39,224 nt of DNA from an uncultured Rhodothermaceae bacterium (GTDB taxonomy: Bacteria; Bacteroidota; Rhodothermia; Rhodothermales; Salinibacteraceae): contig CAJXLX010000017.1 in NCBI GenBank assembly GCA_913056335.1, positions 1-39,224 on the forward strand, written 5' to 3'. Each line of letters starts with the position of its first letter. Position 1 is the stretch's first letter. A model generated the notes under the pieces. That model was not told the origin of the DNA. It worked only from the letters and a program-made list of their open reading frames with translations, and made no database searches. A program made the translations under genes and the position numbers. Shown here one piece after another: positions 25,249 to 34,438 of the stretch.

Positions 25249-26685
25249 ATGGCTTCTGCCCCCTACGCCCTTGGCCTCACCACGGCAAACGAGCACCCCG
25301 AGTCCCGTGCGCTTCCGGTGCGGGGTACGCTGCCGCCGTGGCTACGCGGCACGCTCGTGCGCAACGGACCCGGACGCTTCGAGGTCGGGGACGAGGCTTA
25401 CAACCACTGGTTCGATGGCCTTGCGCTGCTGCACGCCTTCACCATCACCGAGGCCGGCGTATCCTACCGAAGCCGCTTTCTGCAAAGCAGCGCCTACACC
25501 GAGGCCGAAGCGGAAGGCCGCATCACGCAATCCGCGTTTGCGACGGACCCGTGCCGCTCGCTGTTTGAGCGCGTGATGACCGTCTTTCGTCCGCAGCTTA
25601 CCGACAACGCCAATGTAAGCATCCACCGGCTGGCCGGGGACTGGGTCGCGCTTACGGAGACGCCGCTGCCGGTGCGCTTTGACCCACATACGCTCGACAC
25701 GCTGGGCGTGGTGGACTACGACGATACGCTTAGTGGACCGCTCACGACCGCGCATCCCCACCGCCTGCCCGATGGCACGCTCTACAGCTACGTGGTCGAT
25801 TTCTCGAAGCCTACGAGCACGTACCGCCTGTACCGCCTCGACGCGACTACGGCTACGCGCACTGAATTGGGCACGCATGCGGTGCGGCGTCCGTCGTACA
25901 TGCACAGCTTTGCGATGACCGAGCGCTACCTGGCGCTGGTGGCGTTTCCGCTGGTGCTCGACCCGCTGGATGTGCTGCTCAGTGGCAAACCGTTCATCGA
26001 GAACTTCGAGTGGCAGCCTGAACGCGGAACCCAAATTCATGTGTTTGAACGCGCTACTGGCGCCCACGTCACGACCGTGCCGACCGACCCGATGTTTGCG
26101 TTTCACCACATCAACGCGTTCGACGACGGCGATGCGCTCTGCATCGACTTGGCGGCCTACCCTGATGCCACGATCGTAGACCGCATGTACCTGGATGCGC
26201 TGCGCAGCGGCTGGGACGACGTGGAGATGGCGCGCCCCGAACGCCTCCGTGTAGATCTGAGTCAGCACACGGCCACTCGCGAGCGTCTCAGTGATACGGG
26301 CATCGAGGTGCCGCGCATCCACTACGCTTCATGCAACGGACAGCCGTACCGATACGCCTATGGCACCGGCAACCGCACGCCCGGCCACTTCACCGACGAG
26401 CTCGTCAAAATTGACGTGACCACGGGCAGCGCCCAGCACTGGCACGCCGACGACTGCTTTCCCAGCGAGCCGATTTTCGCCGCAGCTCCTGGATCTAATG
26501 CCGAAGACGACGGCGTCGTGCTCTCGGTGGTGCTGGATGCCGAGGCGGAACGCTCGTTCTTACTGGTGTTGGATGCAGAGTCGTTCACCGAAGTCGCCCG
26601 TGCGCCTGCCCCGCAAGCCATTCCGCTGAGCTTTCATGGTCAGTTTCTGGATGCCGATGCTCCGCTTCAGGGACTCCACCGATAG
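25249..26685 (+). CDS. Carotenoid cleavage oxygenase (RPE65/BCO family)
   Basis: A 478-residue seven-bladed beta-propeller Fe(II) dioxygenase. N-terminal hallmarks are LPPWLRGTLVRNGPGRFEVG and NHWFDGLALLHAF. The four iron-ligand histidines are seen at family spacing: His169 in TAHPH, His219 in SYMHSFAMT, His286/287 in FAFHHINAFD and His463 in SFHGQF. ENFEWQPERGTQIHVFER and the blade around YASCNGQPYRYAYGTGNR resemble the animal BCO1/BCO2/RPE65 branch more than plant CCDs. It splits a carotenoid double bond with O2 to give apocarotenals. Salt-adapted Rhodothermota make carotenoids and retinal-based proton pumps, so retinal supply is one possible role, but substrate and cleavage site cannot be read here. 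It is convergent with the GT4 gene, with 9 bases between stops. Confidence 0.92.
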   Translation: MASAPYALGLTTANEHPESRALPVRGTLPPWLRGTLVRNGPGRFEVGDEAYNHWFDGLALLHAFTITEAGVSYRSRFLQSSAYTEAEAEGRITQSAFATDPCRSLFERVMTVFRPQLTDNANVSIHRLAGDWVALTETPLPVRFDPHTLDTLGVVDYDDTLSGPLTTAHPHRLPDGTLYSYVVDFSKPTSTYRLYRLDATTATRTELGTHAVRRPSYMHSFAMTERYLALVAFPLVLDPLDVLLSGKPFIENFEWQPERGTQIHVFERATGAHVTTVPTDPMFAFHHINAFDDGDALCIDLAAYPDATIVDRMYLDALRSGWDDVEMARPERLRVDLSQHTATRERLSDTGIEVPRIHYASCNGQPYRYAYGTGNRTPGHFTDELVKIDVTTGSAQHWHADDCFPSEPIFAAAPGSNAEDDGVVLSVVLDAEAERSFLLVLDAESFTEVARAPAPQAIPLSFHGQFLDADAPLQGLHR

Positions 26686-26694
26686 CCAGTTGCA

Positions 26695-27795
26695 TCAGTT
26701 GGCAGTAGTCACCGGATGGGCCGTCGCATCGGGCCACAGCGAGGTGGTCGTGGCCAGCGGGTGGGTCGCCATCGCATCGAGCCGCTTGATGAGCGCATCC
26801 GTGTCACCAGTCGGCACCACGTATCCGTTCACGCCGTCCGTGATGTATTCAGCCATGCCAGTGTCTTCAGTGACAATGACCGGTACCCCGCAGGCCAGCG
26901 CCTCGGCAGGTGCGTAGCCGAATCCGTCCTCGAAGCTCGGATGCACAAACACATCGGCGGTGTGCAGGGCAGGAAGCGGATCGCCGGGGGCAACCGTGAT
27001 GCGGGAGTCGGCACGCAGCGCAGCCTGCATGTAGCGGCGCATGGCAGACGTCGACCAGCCTCCGACTAACGTCAGGCGTGCGTTGGGGTGCGGCCACTGC
27101 GCAAAGGCGTCGATAAGAAGCGGGAGGCCCTTCGTTGCATCGAGCCGGCCCACGTACACGACATGGAAAGCCCCCTCGTCGGGACGCGTCTCGGGCGGCT
27201 GGAAGCGCGGGGCCGGCTGCGACTGTATGCGAATGAGTTTGGAAGCGGCGACTCCAGCTTCTAAAAACGATTGGCGCGCATACTCTGAGAACACGTAGAT
27301 CGCGTCGGCGCGGTCGTATTCAGCATGCGTTTTGCGCTGTTGGGCTCCGTTCAGCCACGTATCGTGCATGCCTGTGTGCTCAGCAGCCTGTTTGTGTTGG
27401 ACCGCTACATTATCGACATGACTGTTCGCCGCAATCAGTTCCAGGCGGTCATATCCGATCGACTGTGCGGCCTGGAACGTGCGCAGCGCCTTGCCAACGA
27501 ATCCCATGTATGCCGTCCCATTTGCTGGAAGCATTGCAGCTAAGGCGCGGTCGTATGCTTCGTTGCTCAGGTGGTTGCGCCACGATGGCGACCATCGTAC
27601 CGGGGGACAGGCATGCACATACCGCGTCCACCATGGTACCTGCACCGTCTGGGCATGCGAATCATCGGGCTTGCCCTTGGGGGTTAGATAGCGGCACAAC
27701 GTGCGAGTTGTGCGGCTTTCTTCAACCATGTGAGCCAGGAGTTGCCCAATGCCCCCCACTCCATAGGCAGCGTTACATCCAATGATGCGTTTCAT
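26695..27795 (-). CDS. Glycosyltransferase family 4 protein
   Basis: A 366-residue GT-B fold glycosyltransferase. The N-terminal domain starts IIGCNAAYGVGGIGQLLAHM, with a Gly-rich acceptor loop. The C-terminal Rossmann half has FHVVYVGRLDATKGLPLLID, the GT4 sugar-nucleotide start, ARLTLVGGWS, and HTADVFVHPSFEDGFGYAPA EALACG, holding the EX7E motif. It closes with GVPVIVTEDTGMAEYITDGV. The middle (about 165-185) contains the usual hinge with DAIYVFSEYARQS. It probably adds a sugar to a lipid-linked or surface glycan at the cytoplasmic face. It stands alone on this strand next to an acidic orphan and is not in a recognisable glycan cluster. The start at 27795 gives the normal first strand. Confidence 0.92.
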   Translation of the reverse strand: MKRIIGCNAAYGVGGIGQLLAHMVEESRTTRTLCRYLTPKGKPDDSHAQTVQVPWWTRYVHACPPVRWSPSWRNHLSNEAYDRALAAMLPANGTAYMGFVGKALRTFQAAQSIGYDRLELIAANSHVDNVAVQHKQAAEHTGMHDTWLNGAQQRKTHAEYDRADAIYVFSEYARQSFLEAGVAASKLIRIQSQPAPRFQPPETRPDEGAFHVVYVGRLDATKGLPLLIDAFAQWPHPNARLTLVGGWSTSAMRRYMQAALRADSRITVAPGDPLPALHTADVFVHPSFEDGFGYAPAEALACGVPVIVTEDTGMAEYITDGVNGYVVPTGDTDALIKRLDAMATHPLATTTSLWPDATAHPVTTAN

Positions 27796-27954
27796 AACAA
27801 CCGATCACTCTCAAGAAAACAGATGGAGCTGCAAATATCGGTTGCAACAGACAGCAAGGCGACCTGATTGCACGCGCCTGCTGGGGCAGATTTGGTGTAT
27901 ATCAGATGCGCCAATGGAGCATATGTCCACTGGCGCATCTCGACCTATGCGATA

Positions 27955-28500
27955 TTAGATACGGCTAAAGTGCTCGGTGTCGTCTTCGTCGTCGCTATCG
28001 TCGACCATATACTGGTCAGTTGGCACTTCGAGGTAGTCCATGAGCCAATCGAGGGCCCATACCTGGTTATCGACGCCGATCCACTCGTAGCCCGGTTCGA
28101 TGTAATCGGCCACCTCTTCCCAGTCAACTGTCCAGTCTTTGTAGACGTGAAACGAGAATTGGTGATCATCGGTCTCGAAGTAGATGGCCCCCTCTTCGGG
28201 ATCGTAGATGGTTTCGGAGCCGTCGTCTTCGCGAGCCAGCTCGGCCCCAAGGACCAGAAGCGGCACCTTGAACCGATAGTCCATCTTATGAACGCGCTTG
28301 GCCTGGCTATTCAGGTAGTTGGCCAGTACGGCGCAGCCATCGCTGTAGGCAATGGCCGCTTCGGCCGCTTCGCGCGTGGGCGGGTCGGCCTCGATCTTGT
28401 CGAGCGCCGCCTCAATGAGTGGCCATACGGCCACTGGGTCGTCGCTTTTCGTCGTGCGCTCCTTGCGAGGAATATCTACGGTGCGCGATTGGATGTCCAC
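27955..28500 (-). CDS. Acidic hypothetical protein
   Basis: A 181-residue soluble protein with no signal peptide or membrane segment. It has an N-terminal helical part (VWPLIEAALDKIEADPPTRE, AIAYSDGCAVLANYLNSQAK) and a C-terminal part rich in aromatic and acidic residues (TIYDPEEGAIYFETDDHQFS, DWTVDWEEVADYIEPGYEWI). It ends in a run of Asp and Glu. Codon use and the strong acidity match the host, which suggests a real gene of a salt-adapted cell. I do not recognise a family. Neighbours are a GT4 gene downstream on the same strand (159 bases away) and a pbp gene upstream, separated by 460 non-coding bases. Confidence 0.7.
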   Translation of the reverse strand: MDIQSRTVDIPRKERTTKSDDPVAVWPLIEAALDKIEADPPTREAAEAAIAYSDGCAVLANYLNSQAKRVHKMDYRFKVPLLVLGAELAREDDGSETIYDPEEGAIYFETDDHQFSFHVYKDWTVDWEEVADYIEPGYEWIGVDNQVWALDWLMDYLEVPTDQYMVDDSDDEDDTEHFSRI

Positions 28501-28960
28501 GGGTTCTTGTATTCAGTAAATGAGTGACAGGGAAAACATTGCTGCGGTCCCGCTACCGTCCAGCTACGCGTGTTCGAGCCGCAGCATGCACAACGCGGTA
28601 GCGTAACAGGGCGCAAACGTAAGCAGGAAGCAATGGGATGCTGCACGCCCAGTTGCCGTGTAGCACGGTACATATGGTATGTGCTAACGAACTGGCACCG
28701 GTGCCGTTCGCAGACTGGTGGCGCGTGGTCTGAATATTACGATACAACCAACAGAGGTGCAACTTTGCTGGAGCGGACAGGAACGATTGGAGGAGCCTTT
28801 GCTCCCGCTTCAACAGCCTTTGGTAAGCTCGTAGCCCGTATACTGCCTGCTGTCTCGGTGTTTCTGCTATCTGGATAACTCAAGTTCAGGGTATAGCCCC
28901 CGTATTTTGTCATTCTAAGGAGCAAGCGAGGGCCAAGATTGGAGGCTCATTGCAGAGCTG
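28501..28960. promoter_or_regulatory. Intergenic region upstream of the acidic orphan
   Basis: No gene is seen in any frame. Two symmetric sites lie close together: an imperfect one, AGCAC...GTGCT, spanning about 28662-28685 around TACATATGGTA, and a perfect 12-base palindrome GGCACCGGTGCC at 28694-28705. Both lie about 160-205 bases upstream of the orphan's start codon, far for a simple operator. The region is more A/T-rich than its surroundings. Confidence 0.3.
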
Positions 28961-31435
28961 TTACCAGCCCACACCACCGCCGTCGCGCTCATCATCAGGC
29001 GACTCGATCATGAACTCCTCCAGCGGAAACTCCGCCTCTCTGCGCAGCGGACTTTCTTCCTCGTCGGTGCCCATGGTGGCAATGCGCTGGGTATAATCGC
29101 CCACCAAGAAGAGCGCATTGCGCCCCCCCTGCCCCCAGGCATTGGTGCGGAAGGTAATGCGCTGGTCGTTAAATCCCACCCAGGAGCCCGTCACCAAATC
29201 AGGATGCATCATGATAAACCAGCCATCGGCCCCGTCTTGCGTAGTGCCGGTTTTGGCTGCCAGGTCGTAGTCGCCCAAGCCAAACTGCGTACGGATGCGC
29301 TGGCCGGTGCCAAAGTCAATCACACCCCGCATCATGTCGGCCACCGTGTAGGCGGTGCGCTCCGACAGCACCTCTTGGGGGGCCGAGCGCGGGGCCCAGA
29401 GCAAGTTGCCGAGCCGGTCTTCAACGCGCGTAATCACCTGGGGCTCGTTGCGCAGCCCCCCGTTGGCTATCGTGCTGTAGGCCGTAACCATCTCCAGCAG
29501 CGTTACGTTGCTGGTGCCCAGTGCAATAGAAGGCACTGCTTGTAGTTCGCTTTGCACACCCATCCGACGCGCATACTGCGCAATGGTACTCGGCCCAATT
29601 TCGAGTGCCACCCGCGCGGTGATCGTGTTGATAGACCGCGCAAGGGCCTGTGTCATGGTCAACTCCTGTCCGCTGTATCCGCTAAAGTTATTCGGGCTCC
29701 AGGTGGTGTCTGCACCTACATCTTCGTATACAAATGTGCTATCCAGAAAGGTGTCGTAGGGTGAATAGCCATTGTCAATGGCAGCGATGTACGTGAAGGG
29801 CTTGAACGTGGAGCCTGGCTGACGCTGCGCAATGCTCACCTTGTCGTACTTGTCGCCTTGAAAGTCACGTCCGCCAACCCATGCTTTCACCTGACCCGTT
29901 CGCGGATCCATTGACACAAGACCTGCTTCGAGTTTCGTGCGCAGGGTGCGCAGCGAGTCGACGAACGTTTCGTTGGTGCGCAGCGACTGCAGCGCCTCTT
30001 CATCGGTCTGCCCAGCTTCATCAACAAGGCGCTGATAGTGGGGCGTGTCGCGGATGTACTCGTTGACGACTCCGGTGTTGGAGGACCAGAAGTGCGAGAA
30101 GGGCTGGTAGTCCTCGCCACGAACGAGCTCCATGTACGGCTCAAACTCACGGCTAAGGAGGCGCGTACGCTCGCTGCTCCACTCGTAGTCCACCACCGCC
30201 TGCAAGCGCGTCATCTGCGAGTCGACCGCTGCCTTTGCATGCTGCTGCATCCGACTGTCGATGGTGGTGTACACGCGCAGGCCGTCGCCATACATATCGT
30301 ACGCGTTCAGTGGATGCTCCGGGTCGCGCGTCATGCGCTGGAGCTCTGTGCGCACATGTTCGGCAAAGTAGGGGGCCAGGCTGGCATAGAGCTCAGCTGA
30401 GTGGTAGCTGGCCACTATGTCTTCCTCACGATAAGCTGCCAACTCCTCATCGTCGATCATCCCGTACCGGGCCATCTGCCCCATCACCACGTTGCGGCGT
30501 TCTTTGGCGTTGCCTGGATTCCGCACCGGGTTGTAGTACGTGGTGGCTTTCAACAGCCCCACAAGCGTGGCCGCTTCGGGCACGGTCAGCTCCTGCGGCG
30601 CCTTGCCGTAGTATGTGCGCGAGGCTGCCTCAATCCCGAACGCGTTCGACCCAAAGGCCACCGTGTTCAGGTACATCTCAACGATCTCGGTCTTGGTGTA
30701 GCGGCGTTCCAGTTCCACCGCCGTAATCATTTCGCGGATCTTGCGCATGATGCTCACCTCGCGCCCCACCTCCTCATCATACAGGTTGCGGGCCAGTTGC
30801 TGCGAGATCGTAGACGCGCCGCGCAAGTCGCCCGTAAGCGTGCTGAACGCCGCTGCGGCAATACCCTGAATGTCTACGCCCCAGTGCCGCCGGAACCGGT
30901 GGTCTTCGGTTGCAATGAGCGCATTGACAACGTTGGCTCCAATGCTGTCGTATGGTACCCACGACCGGTTCTGCCGGGCATACCGGGCCAGCTCTTCTCC
31001 ATCAGCGGTGTAGGCAATGGTGGCCAGCTCAACCGTGGGGTTTTCAAGACGCTGCGTAGACGGGATGTCAGATCGCAAGAACGCAAACAGCCCAATCAGT
31101 ACGAGCAGTCCCACGAGTCCAACGGCGGCCACCACACCAAGCACAGACGTGGCCTGCGCCACCTGGGGGTGGTCGATCCAACGCCCGGCCCAGCCGGTCC
31201 ACATCACCGATGCCCCCCCGTCGCGGTCCGCGGCCACCTCATTTGGCGTGTTCGACGACGACGCGCTCTCGTTCGGAGCGTCAGAGGCCGGCTCAGCGGG
31301 TGAGTTGGCGGATGGACCGGAGGGCGATGCGGAGGCCCCGCTGTCTTCGTTTGCATCTGGCTTGGGTTTGCGCGCCTCGGGGTCCTCGAAATACTCTTCG
31401 AGTTCGCCGTCGGAAAAAGACCACTTGTCTGACAT
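28961..31435 (-). CDS. Class A penicillin-binding protein (PBP1A type)
   Basis: An 824-residue bifunctional peptidoglycan synthase. The cytoplasmic N-terminus (1-95) is long, Ser/Ala/Glu-rich and acidic. The membrane anchor is about 97-120. The glycosyltransferase GT51 domain carries catalytic Glu177 in ATEDHRFRRHWGVD, GASTISQQLARN (206-217), and the second Glu region in KTEIVEMYLNTVAFG. The transpeptidase has S542-T-F-K545 (GSTFKPF), S601-I-N603 and K728-T-G730. An extra segment of about 100 residues sits between them (about 400-500). It polymerises lipid II and cross-links strands in the periplasm. The ATG at 31435 starts SDKWSFSDGELEEYFED. No pbpC-like or fts partner is adjacent. The identification is secure. 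Confidence 0.95.
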   Translation of the reverse strand: MSDKWSFSDGELEEYFEDPEARKPKPDANEDSGASASPSGPSANSPAEPASDAPNESASSSNTPNEVAADRDGGASVMWTGWAGRWIDHPQVAQATSVLGVVAAVGLVGLLVLIGLFAFLRSDIPSTQRLENPTVELATIAYTADGEELARYARQNRSWVPYDSIGANVVNALIATEDHRFRRHWGVDIQGIAAAAFSTLTGDLRGASTISQQLARNLYDEEVGREVSIMRKIREMITAVELERRYTKTEIVEMYLNTVAFGSNAFGIEAASRTYYGKAPQELTVPEAATLVGLLKATTYYNPVRNPGNAKERRNVVMGQMARYGMIDDEELAAYREEDIVASYHSAELYASLAPYFAEHVRTELQRMTRDPEHPLNAYDMYGDGLRVYTTIDSRMQQHAKAAVDSQMTRLQAVVDYEWSSERTRLLSREFEPYMELVRGEDYQPFSHFWSSNTGVVNEYIRDTPHYQRLVDEAGQTDEEALQSLRTNETFVDSLRTLRTKLEAGLVSMDPRTGQVKAWVGGRDFQGDKYDKVSIAQRQPGSTFKPFTYIAAIDNGYSPYDTFLDSTFVYEDVGADTTWSPNNFSGYSGQELTMTQALARSINTITARVALEIGPSTIAQYARRMGVQSELQAVPSIALGTSNVTLLEMVTAYSTIANGGLRNEPQVITRVEDRLGNLLWAPRSAPQEVLSERTAYTVADMMRGVIDFGTGQRIRTQFGLGDYDLAAKTGTTQDGADGWFIMMHPDLVTGSWVGFNDQRITFRTNAWGQGGRNALFLVGDYTQRIATMGTDEEESPLRREAEFPLEEFMIESPDDERDGGGVGW

Positions 31436-31544
31436 GAAGCGTCAGCGTTCGGGAAGGTACATATGCTATGAGCGTGCCGCGCAAGCTGTCAGGCGGCACG
31501 TAGGACGGTACTGCACCCGCAGCCTGCGTGCTGGTTTCTCATCC

Positions 31545-32384
31545 TTACGGCTGCACCTGCGATACCGGAGCCGTTTTAATCGGGCGGGCCTTGGCTCCGT
31601 TCCACTGCATCAGCGCCCACCGATCAGGAGTCAAACGCACGAAGGTTCGTTTTTCGTACCAGTTGCCCGTATTCAGGTATATGCCGGCGCGGTCGTTGTG
31701 CAACTCGGCGACGTGGCTGTGGCCCATGAGGACTGCGTGAGCCGGTGTCGTACGTAGCACCTGCACGGCATGGGTGCGCAGCGCACGGATGACGGCAGGA
31801 TCTGGGTCGCCGTGCAGGCGGCGGCTTACCCATTGCGCCGCCGCCAGTCCCCAGTCCGCTGGCAGCAGCGTACGGTATGCCGCCACAGCGCCCTGATGAT
31901 GCATGACCTGACGCATCCACTGGCCCCACTGTCCGTGCGTAGAGGCCACGCGGTCACCGTGCGCCAGATGAATGTGCTGCCCGTAGTGATGCGCCGTCCA
32001 CGGCCCCTCGACCACGCGCACCCCCAGTTCCCGGTCCATAAAGTCGAGATGCCACGGGTCGTGGTTCCCGTGCAAGTAGCACACTGGCTTTCGGCAGGCG
32101 GTCCACCGCGCCAACTCGCCCATCAGGCGGATACCCTGCTTCGGAATGTAGGATCGATGCTCAATGTATGCGTCGAACACATCGCCGAGCAGATACAAGT
32201 GCGTGGCCTGGTCGGCGTGGGCATGCAAGCAGTCGATAAGGGCACGTTCGTGTTCGCGACTGGCACGTGCCGAACTACGCCCCAGGTGCATGTCAGATAC
32301 AAAGAGGACCACGCCAGTACCGGAATGCAGATAGCAGGATGCGAAAATTGGAGGCGGGAGCAGCGCTGCGTAGCCCGCTTCCAT
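31545..32384 (-). CDS. LpxH-like metallophosphoesterase (UDP-2,3-diacylglucosamine hydrolase family)
   Basis: A calcineurin-like phosphoesterase of about 280 residues. The metal motifs are all present: D-x-H in FVSDMHLG, GDVFD, YLHGNHD, LAHGDR and MGHSHVAEL. This set and the spacing match LpxH, which cleaves UDP-2,3-diacylglucosamine to lipid X at the inner membrane during lipid A synthesis; a related phosphoesterase role is possible. The frame is open far upstream (to 32720) into the divergent rhomboid gene, so that start is wrong. I give the ATG at 32384. A GTG at 32312 would start MVLFVSDMHLG, closer to the usual LpxH N-terminus, and is a real alternative. It lies 109 bases upstream of the pbp gene's start codon on its own strand. 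Confidence 0.82.
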   Translation of the reverse strand: MEAGYAALLPPPIFASCYLHSGTGVVLFVSDMHLGRSSARASREHERALIDCLHAHADQATHLYLLGDVFDAYIEHRSYIPKQGIRLMGELARWTACRKPVCYLHGNHDPWHLDFMDRELGVRVVEGPWTAHHYGQHIHLAHGDRVASTHGQWGQWMRQVMHHQGAVAAYRTLLPADWGLAAAQWVSRRLHGDPDPAVIRALRTHAVQVLRTTPAHAVLMGHSHVAELHNDRAGIYLNTGNWYEKRTFVRLTPDRWALMQWNGAKARPIKTAPVSQVQP

Positions 32385-32504
32385 GCAGGCCCTGCATGGT
32401 GGGCCGGGACCTGAACCTTGCGCGGACTGTGGCGGTACAGCCAGAATGATGTGTCTCTTACATCGTTGCCCATTCGCTGACCATCCGCTTGGCCCTGGCC
32501 CTCG

Positions 32505-33206
32505 ATGAACCAACAACAAGACTACTACCGTCCACCCCAGCAGTTCTCGGTGTTTCCGCCTGTCATTAAGAACCTGCTGGTGCTGAACGGACTGCTTTTT
32601 ATGGCTCAACTGGTGGCCGAAGCCACGCTTACAACGGATGCCGCCCTTACAACGGTACTTAACTACATGGCGCTGTATCCGCCCGGCGCGCCCGACCAGG
32701 GCATAACGCTCTTCTTTCAAGGCGATGTGCCCGGCTTTTGGCCATGGCAGTTGATTACGTACAGCTTTCTACACGGCAACTTCCCGCACATCCTGTTCAA
32801 TATGTTCATTCTTTGGATGTTCGGGGTACAGATCGAAAACAAGTGGGGCTCGGAACGCTTCCTCACGTTTTACTTCGTGTGTGTGGTGGGGGCCGCGCTT
32901 ACGCACCTGCTCTTTATAAGCAATCCAGTGCCTACTATTGGCGCGTCGGGCGGCGTGTACGGCGTGCTCTTGGCGTTCGGCATGATGTTTCCGAATCAGC
33001 CCATCTACCTCTACTTTCTCTTCCCGATTAAAGCGAAGTGGCTGGTGGTTGGACTCGGCGTGTTTGAACTGTACACGGGTATTTCGGGCACCCAAGCGGG
33101 CGTTGCCAACTTTGCCCACCTGGGCGGCATGATCTTCGGCTTCCTGCTCATTCAGTACTGGCGGGGCAAACTGCCCACACAGCCCAAGCGCGTGATGCGA
33201 TGGTAA
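32505..33206 (+). CDS. Rhomboid family intramembrane serine protease
   Basis: A 233-residue membrane protease with six or so membrane helices. After a polar N-terminus (MNQQQDYYRPPQQ) comes the first helix, then WQLITYSFLHGNFPHILFNM, the conserved loop-1 and His/Asn region, then the serine motif TIGASGGVYGVLLAFG with catalytic Ser in GASGG, and the catalytic His in FAHLGGMIFGFLL. The proteins it cuts are unknown; rhomboids cleave single-helix membrane proteins within the bilayer. It is followed by a second rhomboid gene (about 155 bases between stop and start), a tandem pair typical of Bacteroidota. It is divergent from the LpxH-like gene across about 120 bases. Confidence 0.93.
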   Translation: MNQQQDYYRPPQQFSVFPPVIKNLLVLNGLLFMAQLVAEATLTTDAALTTVLNYMALYPPGAPDQGITLFFQGDVPGFWPWQLITYSFLHGNFPHILFNMFILWMFGVQIENKWGSERFLTFYFVCVVGAALTHLLFISNPVPTIGASGGVYGVLLAFGMMFPNQPIYLYFLFPIKAKWLVVGLGVFELYTGISGTQAGVANFAHLGGMIFGFLLIQYWRGKLPTQPKRVMRW

Positions 33207-33361
33207 CATTCGCTTTGTATCTGACTCCTGATTGCAAGCCCTGGCCCCGAACTAAAACCTTGATCTTGGTGCGGGGTATAGACACTGTGCAGTAGCTTGC
33301 TACCCGTAACGTGCTGCTGCCCTTGCATCCATTCTGGCATCCCAATGGCCACCTTGCTGCC

Positions 33362-34345
33362 GTGAACCAGTTTCAATCGTGGTATAGTCGTCAACCTGTT
33401 GCGCTGCGCACACTCATTGCCATTAACGTGGTTGTGTATATCGCGTGGCAGTTCTTGCGATGGGTCGACCCGATCAACGGGTTTGTGTACAATGTGCTGG
33501 CGCTCAACACCGAGTGGCCGGGCGCCGTGCTCATGCCGTGGCAACTCCTGACCTACAACTTCCTGCATCTCGGGGCAGGATTTGGCGGCCTGCTGCACAT
33601 CGCGTTCAACATGCTCTGGCTGTACTGGATCGGCAAGGAGTTTGAGCGGATGCATGGCTCGCATGAGTTGCTCGCACTATATGTGCTGGGCGGCGTGGGG
33701 GGCGGCCTTCTCTCGCTGCTCTTCGGCTTGCTGATGCCAGGCTTCTTCGGCAGCATCATTCACGGCGCCAGCGGCTCTGTGCTGGGCGTGCTCATGGCCG
33801 TGGCTATTCTCTACCCGTACAAGAAAGTGGCGCTCATCTTCCTGGGCACGGTGAAGCTGCTCTACCTGGTGCTGGGCTTTCTGGCGATCGACGCCCTGCT
33901 CGCGCTCTCGTCCTCGGGCGTGGCCGTTACCGCGCACTGGGGCGGAGCTTTGGCCGGATTCCTTTGTGCCCGCGCCGGACAACGCGGCATTGATTTGACC
34001 TCGTGGGCGCGTGTCTTCTTCGAGGATCGGTCGCGCGGAAGCCGAAGCCGCCGCCCCGATCGCAGCAGCCGCACCGCCACCGAACCGAAGATGGGCTTCT
34101 TGGATCGCCTGGAGCAGTGGCTTGGGGGGGATCCGAAGACCGGTTCGTCCTCGTCAGGCTCGTCAACCGACGTGAAAGAATCGTCGAGCAGCCGCTCCTC
34201 GCGACGCTCATCGCGGTCGGCATCCACCTCTTCATCGGGCAATACCGACGAGGTGGACCGCATCCTCGATAAGATCAGCGAGCAGGGCTACGACGCCCTC
34301 AGCGAGGAAGAGAAGCGCATTCTCTACGAAGCCAGTCAGTCGTAA
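33362..34345 (+). CDS. Rhomboid family protease with C-terminal DUF6576-like tail
   Basis: I start it at the GTG at 33362 (NQFQSWYSRQPVALRTLIAI) because the residues upstream, from a GTG at 33311, look like non-coding translation. The membrane part has WQLLTYNFLHLGAGFGGLLH, IAFNMLWLYWIGKEFER, the active-site serine in IHGASGSVLGVLMA, and the catalytic His in TAHWGGALAGFL. After the last helix (about residue 215) a cytoplasmic tail of about 110 residues follows. It has an Arg/Ser linker, MGFLDRLEQWLGG, a Ser-rich stretch, and DEVDRILDKISEQGYDALSE with EEKRILYEASQ, the DUF6576 pattern seen at the end of many Bacteroidota rhomboids. It probably works beside the upstream rhomboid, but substrates are unknown. 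Confidence 0.9.
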   Translation: MNQFQSWYSRQPVALRTLIAINVVVYIAWQFLRWVDPINGFVYNVLALNTEWPGAVLMPWQLLTYNFLHLGAGFGGLLHIAFNMLWLYWIGKEFERMHGSHELLALYVLGGVGGGLLSLLFGLLMPGFFGSIIHGASGSVLGVLMAVAILYPYKKVALIFLGTVKLLYLVLGFLAIDALLALSSSGVAVTAHWGGALAGFLCARAGQRGIDLTSWARVFFEDRSRGSRSRRPDRSSRTATEPKMGFLDRLEQWLGGDPKTGSSSSGSSTDVKESSSSRSSRRSSRSASTSSSGNTDEVDRILDKISEQGYDALSEEEKRILYEASQS

Positions 34346-34363
34346 GCGCCCCCCAATGTAAGC

Positions 34364-34391
34364 GGGCTCCAGCACGCGATGTCTGGAGCCC
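34364..34391. terminator. Hairpin terminator between convergent genes
   Basis: GGGCTCCAG (34364-34372) and CTGGAGCCC (34383-34391) form a perfect 9-base stem with a 10-base loop. It lies between the rhomboid stop (34345) and the LDH-type gene stop (34439), so it can end transcripts from both sides. T-runs after the stem are weak on both strands, so it may work only partly or with Rho. Confidence 0.6.
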
Positions 34392-34438
34392 AAACTTATC
34401 TGCTCAATATGTCTGTGAGGTGCTATTCATAAGCTTCT

